A DNA stretch of 26,480 nt from Flavobacterium psychrophilum (GTDB lineage Bacteria; Bacteroidota; Bacteroidia; Flavobacteriales; Flavobacteriaceae), in NCBI GenBank assembly GCA_022729635.1, contig DZAU01000027.1, positions 1 through 26,480 of the forward strand. The letters run 5' to 3'. The notes beneath the pieces were generated by a model. The model had not been told where the DNA came from, did not search any database, and was given only the letters and a program-made list of their open reading frames with translations. A program made the position numbers and the translations under genes. Below, in pieces: positions 7,618 through 16,041 of the stretch. How positions within the stretch are numbered: the stretch's first letter is position 1; every line of letters begins with the position of its first letter.

Positions 7618-10600
7618 ATGCTGGAAAAAATTATCGCTTTTAGCTTAAGAAACAAACTGATTATTTTACTCTTCACACTTTTGGTTACTGGGTTTGGGCT
7701 TTTTTCCATTACCCAAATTTCAATTGGTGCGGTTCCAGATGTGACTAATAACCAAGTTCAGGTTATCACAACTTCCCGCAATCTTTCTACCCAAGACATC
7801 GAGCAATTTATTACTTATCCTGTCGAAATTGAAATGGCCAATTTGCCTGGTGTCAAAGAAATTCGTTCCATTTCAAAATTTGGACTTTCGGTAGTAACCA
7901 TCGTTTTTGATGATGATTTGGGAACTTATCTTCCAAGACAACTTATTGCCGAGAAAATAAAAACTGCTTCCGAAAAAATCCCACAAGGATTTGGAACTCC
8001 AGAAATGGGACCCATTACCACTGGTTTGGGCGAAATTTACCAATACACTTTAGAAGTAAAACCCGAATTCAAATCGCAATATTCCGTCACCGACTTGAGA
8101 ACCATTCAAGATTGGGTTGTAAAAAGACAATTGTCCGGTATAAAAGGAGTTGTAGAAATAAATACTTGGGGAGGTTATCTCAAACAATACGAAATTGCCA
8201 TCGTGCCTTCTAGTTTGAAAGCGATGAATATCACAACTTTGGACGTCTTCAATGCATTGGAAAAAAATAATAGCATTGCCGGTGGCGCTTATATCGAAAA
8301 AACAAATCAAAGTTATTTTATTCGTGCCGAAGGAAAAGTAAAATCCATTCAGGATATTGAAAATATTGTGGTTAAAAACACAAACGGATTGCCTATTTAT
8401 GTCAAAAACGTGGCACAAGTTCGTTATGGAAACGCTAATCGTTTTGGTGCCATAACAGGCAATGGAGAAGGTGAAAAAGTGTTGGGTCAAGTGATGATGC
8501 TCAAAGGCGGAAACTCAAAACAAGTAATCACGGATGTCAAGAATAGGGTTGCCGAAATTCAAAAACGTTTACCAAAAGGCGTTTATATCAACGGCTTTTT
8601 GGAACGCAGCGAATTGGTTGGGAAAACAACATTCACAGTTGCCGAAAACTTGATTCTGGGCTGTTTGATCGTGATTTTTGTAGTGGTTTTATTATTGGGC
8701 AATTGGCGTTCGGGGTTGGTGGTCGCTTCGGTGATTCCTTTATGTTTGCTTTTTGCCATTTCATTGATGAATATTTTTGGAATTGATGCCAACTTGATGA
8801 GTTTAGGGGCCATCGATTTTGGAATTATCATTGATGGAGCCGTAATTATAGTCGAGTTTATTGCGTTTCAAATTGCACAAAAATCAAAAAATTTGAGCGT
8901 TTTGTCAAAAGAAGAACGACAAATTGAGATTGACCAAATCACTTATAAAAGTGCCTCGAAAATGATGAATTCGGCCATTTTTGGGCAGTTGATTATCCTG
9001 ATAGTTTTTATTCCAATTCTTTCATTAACCGATATTGAAGGAAAGATGTTCAAACCAATGGCAATGACGTTTAGTTTTGCTCTGGTTGGTGCCATGCTGT
9101 TTTGTTTTACCTACGTACCTGTAATTTCTTCCTTATTTTTAAAACCAACGGAAGAAAATCCAAAATCAATATCCAATAGATTAATTCAACTATTGCAATC
9201 TTGGTATATTCCTGTAATCACTTGGGCTTTGGCCAATACCAAAAAAGTGATGTATGGATCGGTTGGTTTATTGTTTATGGCTATGGCGCTCTTTGCAACG
9301 ATGGGCGGAGAGTTTATTCCAACTCTTGATGAAGGTGATTTTGTAATCCAGCCTGTTTTAAAAACAGGAACATCTTTATCCAAAACAATTGCCACAACAA
9401 CAAAAATAGAGAATATTATTCTCAAAAACTTCCCCGAAGTAGAGCAAGTTGTCAGCAGAATCGGTGCAGCCGAAGTGCCAACCGATCCTATGAGTATGGA
9501 AGAAAGCGACGTTATTGTCAAGTTAAAACCAAAATCTGAATGGGTTTCGGCATCCAGCAAAGATGAATTGGCCGATAAAATAAAAACAGCTATTGTCAAA
9601 CAAATCCCCAATATGGATATCGAGTTTACGCAGCCTATTGAAATGCGCTTCAACGAATTAATCTCGGGAACGCGTTCTGACGTGGCAGTGAAAATTTTTG
9701 GAGAAGATTTAGAAATTTTGGCAAAAAAGGCAAAAGAAATTAAAGCTGCCATTCAAAATGTTGAAGGTGCGTCAGACGTAATCATAGAAAAAACAGAAGG
9801 TTTACCACAAATGGCGGTAACTTATAATCGATCAAAAATTGCTCGTTATGGCTTGAATATCGCTGATTTGAACGAAATTATTGCCCTGGGTTTTGCCGGA
9901 AAAACTGTTGGAAATGTATTTGAAGGAGAAAAAAGGTTTGATATGGTCATACGATTAGACAAAACCAATCGTAGAGATATTGAAGATTTACGAAATTTAT
10001 ATATTTCGGTTCCAAACGGAGAGCAAATTCCTTTGAGCGAATTGGCGAACATCGAATATACTGAAGGACCAGCAAAAATTTCAAGAGACAATACCAATCG
10101 TAGAATTGTGGTGGGAATTAACGTTAGAAATCGAGATTTGCAAAGTGTTGTATTGGATATTCAAAATATTGTGGAAAATAAAATAAAGTTACCTGTTGGT
10201 TACACTGTCAGTTATGGCGGTCAATTTGAAAACCTTCAAAGTGCAAAAAACCGTTTGGCAATTGCAGTACCAATTGCGTTGTTCCTGATTTTTATCTTGT
10301 TGTATTTTGCTTTTAGCAGCATCAAAGAAGCCTTGATGGTGTATTCAGCCATTCCGCTTTCGGCAGTGGGAGGTGTGTTATTTTTATGGTTGCGAGATTT
10401 GCCTTTTAGTATCTCGGCTGGTGTTGGTTTTATTGCACTTTTCGGAATCGCAGTGCTCAACGGAATTGTACTTATTGAACATTTTAAAGAATTAAAACAC
10501 AGCGGAATGGAAGATATGGATAAATTAATTTTAAAAGGAACAACAGATAGATTGCGCCCCGTAATTTTGACTGCAGCAGCAGCAGCATTAGGATTCTTGC

Positions 10601-11961
10601 CAATGGCGATTTCCTCATCGGCTGGGGCAGAAGTGCAACGACCATTGGCGACGGTAGTTATTGGAGGGCTGTTTACTGCCACTATTTTGACGATGGTGGT
10701 TTTGCCTATTTTGTATAAAGTTTTTGACGGAAAAGAATTCAAAAAGGCAAAATTCAAAAGCCACAAAAACAAAACCTTGCTTCTTGTTGGGTTGTTGTTT
10801 AGCTCTGTTGCTTTTTCCCAAAATTCAAATTCTAACAACAACGAACTTGATATTTTAATTGCCAAAGCATTGGAAAATAATAAAGGAATTAAAGCTAATC
10901 AGCTACAGGTCGATAAAACGAAAGCTAATATTAATAATGCCTATTCGTTTGATAAAACCAATCTTTATTACAACTATGACCAAAACAATTTGGCTTTAAA
11001 TAATGAACCCTTAAAGGTGTTTGGAATCCAACAACGTTTTGCGTTTCCCACAGTTTATGGTGCTCAAAAAAATGTTTTTTCTGCCGAATATGAAAAAGAA
11101 AATGCCAGTTTTGAAATTCAAAAAAACAAGCTGACTTTGAGTGTTTCTAACGCATACCATCAGATTGTGTATTTGCAACATCAAGAAAAATTATATCGTT
11201 ATTTAGACAGTTTGTATCTAAATTTCTCTAAAGCCAGCGACAGAAAATTCGAATTGGGAGAAACCAATTATCTCGAAAAAATAACGGCTCAAGCTAAATT
11301 CAGAAAGATAAGCACTACGCTTTCGCAGATAGAAAATGACAAAAAAGCACAGTATGAAATCCTACAATCGCTGGTTCAATCCGAAGAAATAATCGTGATA
11401 AACAGCAATCAAATCGAACCTGTTTTTAATCTAAATAATGAATCAGCTAAAGCATTGTATGCTGACTATTTAGAAAGTGTTACAAAAAATTATAAAAACC
11501 AAATTAGTTTGCAAAAACAACATTGGTTGCCTGATATAAACGTGGATTATTTTCAAGGAAAAAACAGTGGATTATCACAATCCTTGCATGGTTTTCAGGT
11601 TGGAGTTGGAATTCCGTTATTCTATTTTGGTAACAAAGCCAAATCGAAAGTGGCTCAATTGGAATTGCAATCTTGGGAACAACAAAAACACAACGAAGAA
11701 CAAAAAATAGAAAAATATATCAGTCAAAAAAGGAATGAATTGGCTAAACATCAGGAAGCCATCAATTATTACAACAAATACGGAAAAAAAATATCGGAAG
11801 AAATCATCAAAGTTGGGAATAGGAGTTACAAGCAAGGCGAAATTGATTTCTTTCAATACATTCAAAGTTTAGAAAACGCAACAGCAATCCAGATTGATTA
11901 TTTAGATAATGTGCTGCAATTCAATAAAACCCAATTAGATTTACAATATCTTAATTTTTAA
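7618..11961 (+). CDS. CzcA/CusA-type heavy-metal RND pump fused to a TolC-like outer-membrane factor
   Basis: A 1447-residue two-part protein. Residues 1 to about 1040 are a complete heavy-metal RND transporter: first helix at 14-32, periplasmic loops, helix groups at about 340-500 and 870-1035. The proton-relay helix TM4 reads GAIDFGIIIDGAVIIVE with D400, D406 and E413, the pattern of CzcA-type divalent-cation pumps rather than the Cu/Ag pump CusA. After DGKEFKKAKFKSHKNK a second hydrophobic stretch (1053-1066) ends in AFSQ, which looks like a signal peptide. Residues 1068-1447 are a TolC-family outer-membrane efflux domain rich in coiled coil. Such fusions are known in Bacteroidetes. Cleavage by signal peptidase at about 1067 would release two proteins; this is inference. 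The adaptor gene follows one base after the stop. Confidence 0.95.
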   Translation: MLEKIIAFSLRNKLIILLFTLLVTGFGLFSITQISIGAVPDVTNNQVQVITTSRNLSTQDIEQFITYPVEIEMANLPGVKEIRSISKFGLSVVTIVFDDDLGTYLPRQLIAEKIKTASEKIPQGFGTPEMGPITTGLGEIYQYTLEVKPEFKSQYSVTDLRTIQDWVVKRQLSGIKGVVEINTWGGYLKQYEIAIVPSSLKAMNITTLDVFNALEKNNSIAGGAYIEKTNQSYFIRAEGKVKSIQDIENIVVKNTNGLPIYVKNVAQVRYGNANRFGAITGNGEGEKVLGQVMMLKGGNSKQVITDVKNRVAEIQKRLPKGVYINGFLERSELVGKTTFTVAENLILGCLIVIFVVVLLLGNWRSGLVVASVIPLCLLFAISLMNIFGIDANLMSLGAIDFGIIIDGAVIIVEFIAFQIAQKSKNLSVLSKEERQIEIDQITYKSASKMMNSAIFGQLIILIVFIPILSLTDIEGKMFKPMAMTFSFALVGAMLFCFTYVPVISSLFLKPTEENPKSISNRLIQLLQSWYIPVITWALANTKKVMYGSVGLLFMAMALFATMGGEFIPTLDEGDFVIQPVLKTGTSLSKTIATTTKIENIILKNFPEVEQVVSRIGAAEVPTDPMSMEESDVIVKLKPKSEWVSASSKDELADKIKTAIVKQIPNMDIEFTQPIEMRFNELISGTRSDVAVKIFGEDLEILAKKAKEIKAAIQNVEGASDVIIEKTEGLPQMAVTYNRSKIARYGLNIADLNEIIALGFAGKTVGNVFEGEKRFDMVIRLDKTNRRDIEDLRNLYISVPNGEQIPLSELANIEYTEGPAKISRDNTNRRIVVGINVRNRDLQSVVLDIQNIVENKIKLPVGYTVSYGGQFENLQSAKNRLAIAVPIALFLIFILLYFAFSSIKEALMVYSAIPLSAVGGVLFLWLRDLPFSISAGVGFIALFGIAVLNGIVLIEHFKELKHSGMEDMDKLILKGTTDRLRPVILTAAAAALGFLPMAISSSAGAEVQRPLATVVIGGLFTATILTMVVLPILYKVFDGKEFKKAKFKSHKNKTLLLVGLLFSSVAFSQNSNSNNNELDILIAKALENNKGIKANQLQVDKTKANINNAYSFDKTNLYYNYDQNNLALNNEPLKVFGIQQRFAFPTVYGAQKNVFSAEYEKENASFEIQKNKLTLSVSNAYHQIVYLQHQEKLYRYLDSLYLNFSKASDRKFELGETNYLEKITAQAKFRKISTTLSQIENDKKAQYEILQSLVQSEEIIVINSNQIEPVFNLNNESAKALYADYLESVTKNYKNQISLQKQHWLPDINVDYFQGKNSGLSQSLHGFQVGVGIPLFYFGNKAKSKVAQLELQSWEQQKHNEEQKIEKYISQKRNELAKHQEAINYYNKYGKKISEEIIKVGNRSYKQGEIDFFQYIQSLENATAIQIDYLDNVLQFNKTQLDLQYLNF

Positions 11962-11962
11962 T

Positions 11963-13090
11963 ATGTTACCAATGAAAAAAATCATATATACTATCGCTAT
12001 AACGGCACTTTTATTTGCTTGTAAAGACGCAAAAACCGAAGAGGTAAATCCAAAAAACAACGGATTAATTACCGTTACCAAGGATCAATTTCAATCGTCG
12101 GGAATGGAAATTGCAAGTCCAGTTGAACAGGATTTTGATGTTGTCATCAATACTTCCGGACGAATTGATGTTCCGCCTCAAAACAGGGCACAAGTGACTT
12201 CGTTTATTGGAGGATATGTAAAATCGACTAAACTTTTGGTTGGGGACAAAGTGACCAAAGGCCAAGTGCTTTTAACATTGGAAAACACGGAATATCTTGA
12301 TATTCAGAAAGATTATCTTGAAGTTGCCGAGCAGATTAAATACCTGAAATCGGAATTCGATAGACAAAAAACACTTTACGACGAGAAAATCACCTCACAA
12401 AAAAATTACCTCAAAGCCGAAAGCGATTATAGAAGAGCATTGGGAATGTATCAAAGTTTGAGGGCTAAATTATTGCTATTGAACATCAATCCAAGTAATG
12501 TAGAAAAGGGCAAATTAACATCGATTGTCACCATTTTTGCACCAATTACGGGAGATATTGTTATTATGAATGCCAATGTTGGAATGCCCGTTGGTCCCTC
12601 GGACGTGATTTTAGAAATTGTGGATACCAACCATTTACATCTGGAATTAGCTGTTTTTGAAAAAGATATATTGAAAGTAAAAATTGGTCAAAAGATCAAC
12701 TTTAATGTTCCAGAAGCGACCAAAGAAGTTTTTGATGCCGAAGTGCATTTAGTCGGAAAATCAATTGAAGGAAATGACAGAACTATCAATGTTCACGGAC
12801 ATTTAGATGATAATATCAAACAAAAATTACTCACCGGAATGTTTGTTGAAGCTAAAATAAAGATAAATTCAAAAAAAGGATTGGCAATTCCTACGGAGGC
12901 ATTAATTTCTGAAAACAATAAAAATTTTGTACTTTTATTGGATAATGATAAAAATAACATTTTTTCATTCAAAAAAGTGGCTGTAAAAGTAGGTGAAAAG
13001 TCTGAAAAAGCAGTAGAAATCATTCCAGATAATCAAATTAATGCTTCTTCAAAAATACTTACAAAAGGCGTTTTTGATTTGGCAAATTAA
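11963..13090 (+). CDS. RND efflux periplasmic adaptor, lipoprotein
   Basis: The membrane-fusion subunit (HlyD/CusB type) that bridges the inner-membrane RND pump and the outer-membrane channel. From the ATG at 11972 the signal is MKKIIYTIAITALLFAC with lipidated C17; that start is likelier than 11963, which adds only MLP. The barrel-sandwich half-motifs flank an alpha-helical hairpin (about residues 100-150, with long Lys/Glu/Leu helices), and are followed by beta-barrel and membrane-proximal domains ending in ILTKGVFDLAN. No Met- or His-rich metal-binding N-terminal segment was seen. It starts right after the fused pump gene and ends nine bases before the ferritin/VIT gene, so all three are probably one transcript. 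Confidence 0.93.
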   Translation: MLPMKKIIYTIAITALLFACKDAKTEEVNPKNNGLITVTKDQFQSSGMEIASPVEQDFDVVINTSGRIDVPPQNRAQVTSFIGGYVKSTKLLVGDKVTKGQVLLTLENTEYLDIQKDYLEVAEQIKYLKSEFDRQKTLYDEKITSQKNYLKAESDYRRALGMYQSLRAKLLLLNINPSNVEKGKLTSIVTIFAPITGDIVIMNANVGMPVGPSDVILEIVDTNHLHLELAVFEKDILKVKIGQKINFNVPEATKEVFDAEVHLVGKSIEGNDRTINVHGHLDDNIKQKLLTGMFVEAKIKINSKKGLAIPTEALISENNKNFVLLLDNDKNNIFSFKKVAVKVGEKSEKAVEIIPDNQINASSKILTKGVFDLAN

Positions 13091-13099
13091 TACAACACT

Positions 13100-14218
13100 A
13101 TGGATTTAAACAAATTAAAAGGTCAACTACAAACTGAAGTTGATACTGCGTTTTTATACGATAGCATTGCAACACTACAATCTGACGAAAATCTAACACG
13201 TGTTTTGCAAAGTTTAGCCCAAATCGAAAAAGGTCACGCCAAACATATCCTTGATAAAGTCAGGGAATTTGAAACCAATCACGAACTGCCTCCGCCGTCT
13301 TCAAGAGCAAAATTTCAATTGAAACTAGGAAGACTTTTTGGTTACAATTCCATCATTAGCAGTTTGTCGAATGTTGAAAAACAGTTTGCCGTAAATACCA
13401 TAAAAAACAAAATCGAAAAAGGGGAGAAGCCCAACGGATTCGAACACAATCACCTTAATATTATTGAAGCCGTAAACAATAATGCTGCTCTGAATGTTTC
13501 CGGCGGATTATTGTCAAAATTCGAAAGTCGTCATAAATCCGTTGGAGGAAATGCGTTACGTGCTGCCGTTTTAGGTTCGAATGACGGACTGGTTTCTAAT
13601 ATGAGCTTAGTGATGGGAGTTGCTGGTGCGGCAGTTCCTAACAACACTATTTTAGTGACAGGAATTGCAGGGCTTATGGCGGGAGCAATTTCTATGGCTT
13701 TGGGCGAATGGCTTTCGGTACAAAGTTCCAGAGAATTAAACCAACGTCAAATCGATTTAGAAACCGAAGAACTCGAAGCTTCACCAGAAGAAGAAAAAAA
13801 GGAATTGGTTTTGCTTTACCAAGCTAAAGGAATGAACGCAGATGAAGCTCAAAAACTAGCCGATAAAGCATTTGAAAACCCTGAAACCGCAATTGATGCC
13901 ATCATTACTGAGGAATTGGGAATTGACAAAGAAAAATTGGGAGGTTCCGCCTGGGAAGCGGCCATCGCTTCGTTTTTACTTTTTGCCATTGGTGCCATTA
14001 TTCCGTTGTATCCTTTTATGATTTTAGATGGCAAAAACGCCATTTATTTGAGTATTGCCAGTAGTGTTGTTGGATTATTTGGCATTGGTGCCGCCATCAC
14101 TTTACTGACTGGAAAAAGTATTTTGTTTTCCGGAATGCGACAAGTAGCTTTTGGATTAGCGGCAGCTGCGGTAACTTATGGAATTGGTACATTGATAGGC
14201 GTTTCTTTGGCTGGATAA
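13100..14218 (+). CDS. ferritin-like/VIT1 fusion, MbfA-type iron or manganese exporter
   Basis: A 372-residue protein joining an N-terminal ferritin-like domain to a C-terminal VIT1/CCC1 transporter. The four-helix part has likely di-iron ligands E13, E43 and H46 (IEKGH), with a further Glu/His group at E115-H118. The membrane part opens with RAAVLGSNDGLVSNMSLVMGVAG, split here at about residues 154-176, the signature of the VIT1 family, and has five helices. The same arrangement occurs in MbfA of rhizobia, an iron/manganese exporter that protects against metal and peroxide stress. Position as third gene of the RND operon supports a metal-detoxification role. The metal is not read from sequence; vacuolar-type uptake is unlikely in a bacterium. 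Confidence 0.88.
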   Translation: MDLNKLKGQLQTEVDTAFLYDSIATLQSDENLTRVLQSLAQIEKGHAKHILDKVREFETNHELPPPSSRAKFQLKLGRLFGYNSIISSLSNVEKQFAVNTIKNKIEKGEKPNGFEHNHLNIIEAVNNNAALNVSGGLLSKFESRHKSVGGNALRAAVLGSNDGLVSNMSLVMGVAGAAVPNNTILVTGIAGLMAGAISMALGEWLSVQSSRELNQRQIDLETEELEASPEEEKKELVLLYQAKGMNADEAQKLADKAFENPETAIDAIITEELGIDKEKLGGSAWEAAIASFLLFAIGAIIPLYPFMILDGKNAIYLSIASSVVGLFGIGAAITLLTGKSILFSGMRQVAFGLAAAAVTYGIGTLIGVSLAG

Positions 14219-14219
14219 A

Positions 14220-14352
14220 AGCCCCCTAACCCCCGAAGGAGGAATTTATAATTATAGAAGAAATCTTTGAATACTTGAAACTAAATTAATAAAAATAACT
14301 TTTAAACCTGTTTACCCCAAACAGTAATACTCCCATCGGGGGTTAGGGGGCT
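14220..14352. repeat. 133-bp element with perfect 17-bp inverted ends
   Basis: AGCCCCCTAACCCCCGA (14220-14236) is repeated exactly in inverse at 14336-14352. The inner 99 bases are AT-rich and contain a second hairpin (CTGTTT, loop ACCCC, AAACAG, 14308-14324). C/G-rich ends like these contrast strongly with the surrounding AT-rich DNA. They resemble dispersed REP- or MITE-like elements that I recall from Flavobacterium genomes. No transposase lies inside. The right end is four bases from the next start codon, and the left end overlaps the stop codon of the exporter gene by less than three bases. Confidence 0.75.
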
Positions 14353-14356
14353 AATT

Positions 14357-14866
14357 ATGAACGATGCTCATTTACATTTGGTTGTGAACCATTTTCCAAT
14401 TATCGGTACAATTTTAGGATTAGGAATTCTAATCACAGGAATTATTTTAAAAAATAATACGGTTAAAAACACTGCTTATGTTTTATTTATCATATCTGCA
14501 ATTTTCGCTGCATTGAGTATGGGAACAGGGGAAGGAGCTGAAGAAATGGTTGAAGACATTCCTTCTGTGGGGAAACAAATCATCCACGAACATGAAGAAA
14601 TGGCTGAAAAACTAGCAATTGTTTTGTATGTTTTAGGAGTGATTTCTCTTGTAGGTTTGTACTTGAATTTTAAAAAACATGCTAAAGCCAAGTTAGTTTC
14701 CTATTTAGCCTTAACAATTGCTTGTGTTGGAGTATTTCTTGCGCAACAAACAGGAACTACTGGTGGTGAAGTACGTCACACAGAAATCAGGGCAAACGCC
14801 GTTCAAAATGTAGGTGAGCAAAATGTTGCTGGTGAAGAAAAAGTAGAAAGCGGAGATAAAGATTAA
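14357..14866 (+). CDS. four-helix membrane protein with conserved-looking histidines (DUF2231-like)
   Basis: A 169-residue inner-membrane protein of unknown function. Four hydrophobic helices (about 14-31, 37-54, 83-103, 112-130) carry histidines near the membrane faces: H5, H7 and H12 in DAHLHLVVNHFP, H77 and H79 in IIHEHEE, and H141 in GGEVRHTEI. The NHFP start and the GG.(V)RH segment resemble DUF2231-type proteins, for which heme or metal binding has been supposed; the similarity is by eye. The C-terminus is charged and ends outside the membrane. The gene follows the ferritin/VIT exporter but is separated by the 133-bp repeat, so co-transcription is uncertain. The 5' leader is mostly the right arm of that repeat. 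A terminator follows at 14912. Confidence 0.7.
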   Translation: MNDAHLHLVVNHFPIIGTILGLGILITGIILKNNTVKNTAYVLFIISAIFAALSMGTGEGAEEMVEDIPSVGKQIIHEHEEMAEKLAIVLYVLGVISLVGLYLNFKKHAKAKLVSYLALTIACVGVFLAQQTGTTGGEVRHTEIRANAVQNVGEQNVAGEEKVESGDKD

Positions 14867-14911
14867 TTTTTGATTTTTTATCACTACTAACCGACTAACT
14901 ATTTTTAAGAT

Positions 14912-14944
14912 AAAGGACTACTTTTTACAGTAAGCCCTTTTTTT
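14912..14944 (+). terminator. intrinsic terminator after the four-helix membrane protein gene
   Basis: AAAGG (14912-14916) pairs with CCTTT, and the inner TACT pairs with AGTA around a TTTTAC loop, with a small internal bulge. A run of seven Ts follows (14938-14944). It lies 45 bases after the stop and suits the rightward transcript. Confidence 0.55.
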
Positions 14945-14974
14945 CATACTTTTTACGCACAAACCAAAAAAGTT

Positions 14975-15267
14975 ATGAGTTCCAAAGATATTGAAAAAAA
15001 GTTTGTCAGTCAGCCGATTTTCAAACAACTGATTGATTTTTACCCAAAAACAAGTTTGACGTTTTAGCATCAACACATCAAACAGACCGTTGCTACAAAG
15101 CATTCCCAGCTTGGACACAACTGGTCACAATGCTTTTCGGGGTTTTTAGCCGTTGCGATTCTATGGGTAAAATTTGCGACAGACCCTTCAAATTGAAAAA
15201 ATTTGTAGTGCCCAAACCAGAGCATATAAATCATACAAATGAGAAAATTAAATGCTTGACGGGTTAA
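14975..15267 (+). pseudogene. IS4-type transposase remnant (DUF4372 N-terminal part), frameshifted and truncated
   Basis: From ATG 14975 the frame reads MSSKDIEKKFVSQPIFKQ and LIDFYPKTS, the usual start of IS4-family transposases with a DUF4372 domain, but stops at 15067. A frameshift near 15055 restores the family sequence in another frame: FDVLASTHQTDRCYKAF, then PAWTQLVTMLFGVFSRCDSM and GKICD, to about 15180. The frame continues without family resemblance to a stop at 15265-15267. The catalytic DDE region is absent, so it cannot move. No terminal inverted repeats were identified. It marks an old insertion between the metal cluster and the SGNH gene. Confidence 0.7.
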
Positions 15268-15360
15268 TTGCTGCAAGTTGGGTTAACAGCAGGAGATTAT
15301 ACTGTTTATTTCGATAACTTGTTTACTTCTGAATGTGTCTGTTATTTAATACAATTGGTA

Positions 15361-16041
15361 TTATTTCTTCAACAATATTTTTGCAATTGCTTTCTCGGCA
15401 AGAGGATTCATCACTTCATATCCTGCTTTATTGGGATGAACACCATCTTCGGAGTAAGCCGATTTTAATCCCTTTTGTTTATTGACCATCGCCGAATAAT
15501 AGTCGAGATACAAGATTTTATTGGCATCGGCATATTTTTTAATCATTGTATTAAGATCTGCTATTTTTTCTGCTGGAAGTAATCCTTTTTTCCAAGGAAA
15601 ATCAAAAGCCGGAAGCACCGAACATAAAATTACTTTAATGTTGTTGGCTTTTGCCAATTCTGCCATTGAAAAAATATTATCGGTAATCATTTCAAGTGTC
15701 GAAGGGCCAGTATTTCCGGCAATATCGTTTGTTCCCGCCATAATAAGTACCACTGATGGCTTCAAAGCAATAACATCAGCCCTAAAACGAATGAGCATTT
15801 GTGGAGTCGTTTGCCCGCTAATGCCACGATTTATGTATGGTTTTCCTGTGAAAAACTCGGAGAATGGCCAACCTTCGGTTATGGAATCGCCCATAAAAAC
15901 GATTCTTTTTTGTCCGACTGCTAAAGGTTGGAGTGTGGCATTTTCGTTTTGGTATCTATTCAAATTTGCCCAGTCCTGAGCTGCTGCATTTTGTCCCATA
16001 AAGATTGATAAAAAGAGGATAAAGTAAATTGATTTTTTCAT
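15361..16041 (-). CDS. secreted SGNH/GDSL-family hydrolase
   Basis: A periplasmic or surface esterase/lipase of the SGNH fold, 226 residues. Residues 1-22 are a signal peptide (ends NAAAQ). Block I is FMGDSITEG with nucleophile S53; block II is NRGISGQ with oxyanion G73; block III is AGTND with N105; block V is DGVHP with D199 and H202. All catalytic residues are present. The sequence resembles the PAF-acetylhydrolase/rhamnogalacturonan-acetylesterase-like group, often deacetylating carbohydrates, but the substrate is unknown. It stands alone downstream of the cysEM unit, separated from it by a 194-bp repeat-containing gap. No good promoter was seen ahead of it. Confidence 0.9.
   Translation of the reverse strand: MKKSIYFILFLSIFMGQNAAAQDWANLNRYQNENATLQPLAVGQKRIVFMGDSITEGWPFSEFFTGKPYINRGISGQTTPQMLIRFRADVIALKPSVVLIMAGTNDIAGNTGPSTLEMITDNIFSMAELAKANNIKVILCSVLPAFDFPWKKGLLPAEKIADLNTMIKKYADANKILYLDYYSAMVNKQKGLKSAYSEDGVHPNKAGYEVMNPLAEKAIAKILLKK

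Larger units (their letters stand above)
14867..15360. other. 494-bp region holding a terminator and a decayed transposase
   Basis: There is no intact gene here. The terminator at 14912-14944 and the transposase remnant at 14975-15267 are listed separately. The rest (15268-15360) shows no recognisable feature. Confidence 0.6.

Noticed and set aside
9186..9752. 188-codon open frame on the minus strand within the RND gene
   Set aside because: Same reason: antisense to strongly conserved RND sequence, with composition expected of a reversed coding strand.
10236..10865. 209-codon open frame on the minus strand within the RND gene
   Set aside because: It lies opposite a well-conserved transporter segment, has no start context or family resemblance, and is a shadow of the coding strand.
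7618..11961. RND-TolC fusion as a sequencing error that lost a stop codon
   Set aside because: One frame is open through the whole 4.3 kb, and similar fusions are known in Bacteroidetes, so a real fusion is more likely.
14330..14352. Possible G-quadruplex in the GGGGG/TTA/GGGGG stretch
   Set aside because: Only two G-tracts are present, so an intramolecular quadruplex cannot form; the inverted repeat explains the sequence better.
15268..15468. Short frame reading TAGDYTVYFDNLFTSE, which recalls a PiggyBac-type DDE motif
   Set aside because: Only about ten residues match, the frame runs into the antisense of the SGNH gene, and such transposases are not expected here. Treated as chance.
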